Positions 50,968 through 53,198 of a DNA stretch of 53,198 nucleotides are shown here, in pieces. This stretch comes from JAMOAD01 sp023621955. GTDB lineage: Bacteria; Acidobacteriota; Aminicenantia; JAMOAD01. Both the position numbers and the translations under genes were made by a program. The notes under the pieces were generated by a model that saw nothing but the letters and a program-made list of their open reading frames with translations, ran no database searches and was not told the DNA's origin. The DNA is taken from NCBI GenBank assembly GCA_035403085.1, contig DAONEM010000014.1, positions 1-53,198 of the forward strand, given 5' to 3'. How positions within the stretch are numbered: position 1 is the stretch's first letter; every line of letters begins with the position of its first letter.

Positions 50968-53198
50968 ATGAGAAAGTCTTACCCACGGCCGTTCCTGTAT
51001 GTGTTCGGCCTCTTGATGCTTTTCACCCTTTCCGTTCCAGCTCTCGCCAGGGACAAGAAAGATCGTCCTGACCGTGAAAAAGGAGATTACTCTTCCATCT
51101 CCCCCATGACCAAACTGAACGGATCCCTTCAGGATCTCGTCGAGATCTACAGGATCCACCCCAAAGCCACCTCCCAAGATTTACAGAGAAACTTCTACGC
51201 CAAGATGCGTCCCGCTCTCTTGACCGTCAACCGCCCCGAAAGAACGCCGGAGAGGACGGTCAAGATCGCGGCCTCCGCCGATCCCATCGGAAGACCCATC
51301 CCGAAGCCGGAGAACCGTATCCCCATTCTGGACGCCTTGATTCACCAAGATGTCCAGGAGCGTTGGGGAAACCCGGGCTTCGACGTCCTCCTCTGCTACG
51401 TAACGACAAGCAACATTGAGGCACTGAAGAACAACGGCACCATCCGGGTCACCGCCGCCTTGGAAGGTGAGAACGAGACGATCGCCACCGCCGAGATCCC
51501 CTCCACCGAGCTCGAGAACGTCGCCGCCCTCCCCTATGTCAAGAGCGTTGATCCCATCCTCAAAGACGCCCCCTCCAACGATCTGATGACGGCGAAGACC
51601 GGTGTCGACGCGATCCGGATGAGGGAGGGAAAAGTCTACACCAAGGGGTACACCGGCAAAGGCGTCATCGTCGGAATCATCGACACTGGAGTCGACTGGA
51701 CCCATGAGGATTTCATCGATCCCACCACCGGTAAGAGTCGGATTCTCTACTTCTGGGACTCCGATACCACCACCCCTGGGAAGACCCCTAAGGATGTCTT
51801 CGGAGGAGTCCTGGGCATGCTCAATACAGGAACGGTTTACACCAACGAAGAGATCAACAACGGGCTCGTCCCCTCTACAGGGAGGGACACCAACGGCCAC
51901 GGCACCCATGTGGCCGGCATCGCCGCCGGTAACGGCTCCGCCACCGGAAACTACACCGGAATGGCCCCCAACGCCGACCTGATCGTCGTTCAGGGTCTTA
52001 CCCGAAACGGGGCCATCTTCATCTACGACATCGCCGACCGCCTCGGAAGACCCTCCGTCCTCAACATGTCTTTCGGCCCCTCCAGGCCCATCCCCTACAT
52101 GGCCAACTACACCTCCAGCTACCCGGTGGACGGAACCGACAACGGATCCCAGCTGATGGGCCAACTGAACGCCCTCTACGGTCCCGGCCACATCTCCGTC
52201 AAATCGGCCGGAAACGAGGGCCACTGGAACACCTACACCGACAGAACCGGAGGAAATTACCCCTACAAAGACGGCGGCTACCACTCCGGCGCCTCCCTGG
52301 CAGGAGCCTCCAACCACATCTTTAAGATGCCCGATTTTGCCGCCTATTGGAATGGCCAGGGCTGGGGCGATCCCTACTTCACCTCCGTCAGCGACAACGA
52401 CTTCCCCTACGTGAGAATCGGTTTCTGGTACGATTCCGCCGTCTCCATCACCATCACCTCCCCCAACGGGTTTACCTACGGCCCCTTCAACCATGGAACA
52501 TATTCAGGGGCTGAATCCACGGACGGCTACGTCTCCGTTAAGTTGAACAACACTCCCAACGCCCTTAACGGAAACTACTACGGAAACATCTACATGGCGG
52601 CCGCCGAAGAGGCGGTCCCCTTCGCTCCCGTCCAGGGGAACTGGACGATCACCGTCACCCCCACCGGCAGCGGTAGCGGCTACATCGACTTCTGGGCCGC
52701 CAACTTCGAAGTCTATAACGGCGGTAGCTACTTCATGGATACCAACCTCTCCCTCTTCGCGGGATTGGACAAGCACTCCATGTACATCACCGATTCCTGC
52801 TCCCCCAACGAGATCACCGTCGGTTCCTGGACCACCAGAAACCTTTGGCCCTCCATCCTGGGAGGTGTCTACGGCTACCAGGCTAGGCCCTGGATCGGAC
52901 CGGTTTCTGACTTCTCCTCCCCCGGTCCTACCAGGACGAGGGTCATGAAGCCCGACATCTCCGCCCCCGGCGACATCATCATCTCCGCTCTCTCTTCTTC
53001 GATCTCCCCCACCATGGCCTACGTCAACCCCGATGGGAAACACCAGGCCATGAGCGGCACCTCCATGTCCTCCCCCAGCGTCACCGGCGGCGTGGCCCTC
53101 TACCTCGAGAAGTACCCCAACCGAACCGTTGACGGAGTCATCGGCGCCTTGGCCGCAAACGCCAGGAAGGATTCCCATGTTCAGGGCTACGGCCCCGA
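50968..53198 (+). CDS. Secreted subtilisin-family (S8) serine protease with large insertion, 3'-partial
   Basis: The frame is open from ATG 50968 to the window edge (743 codons). A signal peptide (about 1-27, VPALA) and a propeptide-like region (about 30-215) precede the catalytic domain. Asp239 lies in GIIDTGVDW, His311 in NGHGTHVAG, the oxyanion Asn416 in SAGNEG and Ser699 in SGTSMSSPS. About 280 residues separate Asn416 from Ser699 (about 66 in subtilisin), mostly beta-rich sequence like the jelly-roll insert of Csp-type subtilases. The two long minus-strand frames here are shadows. The C-terminus is missing. Confidence 0.93.
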   Translation, partial: MRKSYPRPFLYVFGLLMLFTLSVPALARDKKDRPDREKGDYSSISPMTKLNGSLQDLVEIYRIHPKATSQDLQRNFYAKMRPALLTVNRPERTPERTVKIAASADPIGRPIPKPENRIPILDALIHQDVQERWGNPGFDVLLCYVTTSNIEALKNNGTIRVTAALEGENETIATAEIPSTELENVAALPYVKSVDPILKDAPSNDLMTAKTGVDAIRMREGKVYTKGYTGKGVIVGIIDTGVDWTHEDFIDPTTGKSRILYFWDSDTTTPGKTPKDVFGGVLGMLNTGTVYTNEEINNGLVPSTGRDTNGHGTHVAGIAAGNGSATGNYTGMAPNADLIVVQGLTRNGAIFIYDIADRLGRPSVLNMSFGPSRPIPYMANYTSSYPVDGTDNGSQLMGQLNALYGPGHISVKSAGNEGHWNTYTDRTGGNYPYKDGGYHSGASLAGASNHIFKMPDFAAYWNGQGWGDPYFTSVSDNDFPYVRIGFWYDSAVSITITSPNGFTYGPFNHGTYSGAESTDGYVSVKLNNTPNALNGNYYGNIYMAAAEEAVPFAPVQGNWTITVTPTGSGSGYIDFWAANFEVYNGGSYFMDTNLSLFAGLDKHSMYITDSCSPNEITVGSWTTRNLWPSILGGVYGYQARPWIGPVSDFSSPGPTRTRVMKPDISAPGDIIISALSSSISPTMAYVNPDGKHQAMSGTSMSSPSVTGGVALYLEKYPNRTVDGVIGALAANARKDSHVQGYGP

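Noticed and set aside
51181..52494. 437-aa open frame on the minus strand, rich in Gly, Val and Asp
   Set aside because: It is the reverse complement of the subtilase gene, whose plus frame has all catalytic motifs. No ribosome site or family match.
52504..53178. 224-aa minus-strand open frame
   Set aside because: Antisense shadow of the same subtilase.
1..53198. CRISPR array, insertion sequence, prophage or integrase
   Set aside because: No spaced direct repeats, transposase or integrase motifs seen; the window looks like core chromosome.

Overview
The window reads as part of a chromosome from a GC-rich, diderm, flagellated and probably anaerobic bacterium. Evidence for two membranes: LpxB, a DUF374 lipid A-type acyltransferase, LptF/LptG, two probable beta-barrel proteins and a pseudopilin-like protein. 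Evidence for anaerobic metabolism: a four-subunit pyruvate:ferredoxin oxidoreductase (PFOR), a class I (Fe-S) fumarase subunit and the split glycine decarboxylase GcvPB. The gene content (CFI-box domain, Rsm22-like methyltransferase, repeat-kinase) suggests an Acidobacteriota- or Aminicenantes-like lineage, but that is a weak inference. It looks like a metagenome assembly: two 100-N gaps are each flanked by exact 55-bp duplications, and removing them restores two intact genes (glyS, motB).

Layout. 1-5.3 kb: + strand gcvPB (5'-partial), glyQ, glyS, pyk, then tRNA-Lys(CTT). 5.5-9.1 kb: motA, motB, a cNMP-binding/FHA sensor and dprA. 9.1-17.2 kb: a tight flagellar basal-body/export operon flgB-flgC-fliE-fliF-fliG-fliH-fliI-fliJ-motE-like-fliK, ending at a multi-hairpin structure that faces an unusual, motif-degenerate ABC ATPase. 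18-19 kb: two tandem small heat-shock genes behind a near-consensus promoter. 19-24 kb: minus-strand operon GAF protein-pyrE-DUF362-Rsm22-like-pseudopilin-like-lpxB. 24-32.7 kb: + strand mtnP-pfkB kinase-fused lptF/lptG-GAF/PP2C phosphatase-repeat lipoprotein/secreted protein, then an M16 peptidase and purB. 34-35.7 kb: tRNA-Ala(CGC), DUF374 acyltransferase and an orphan FecCD permease, ended by a bidirectional terminator.

35.8-44.8 kb is one long minus-strand gene string: a leaderless mini-ORF coupled to fumarase alpha, porC-porD-porA-porB, a membrane-anchored protein kinase with 25 strict 13-residue repeats, a secreted clan GH-A glycosidase with a degenerate CFI-box domain, and a class I aminotransferase. 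It links central 2-oxoacid metabolism to a signalling kinase. 44.9-53.2 kb: a mini-operon of membrane proteins (DUF6677-like, 58-aa, VanZ-like), an SH3/beta-barrel protein divergent from a YitT-family protein, glycerate kinase-dcd, a second beta-barrel protein, and a secreted subtilase that runs off the end of the window.

Two features stand out at the level of the whole window. Several promoters sit so that the predicted +1 falls on or next to the start codon, suggesting leaderless transcripts. The 13-residue repeat kinase in the PFOR operon is the best candidate for an undescribed system.
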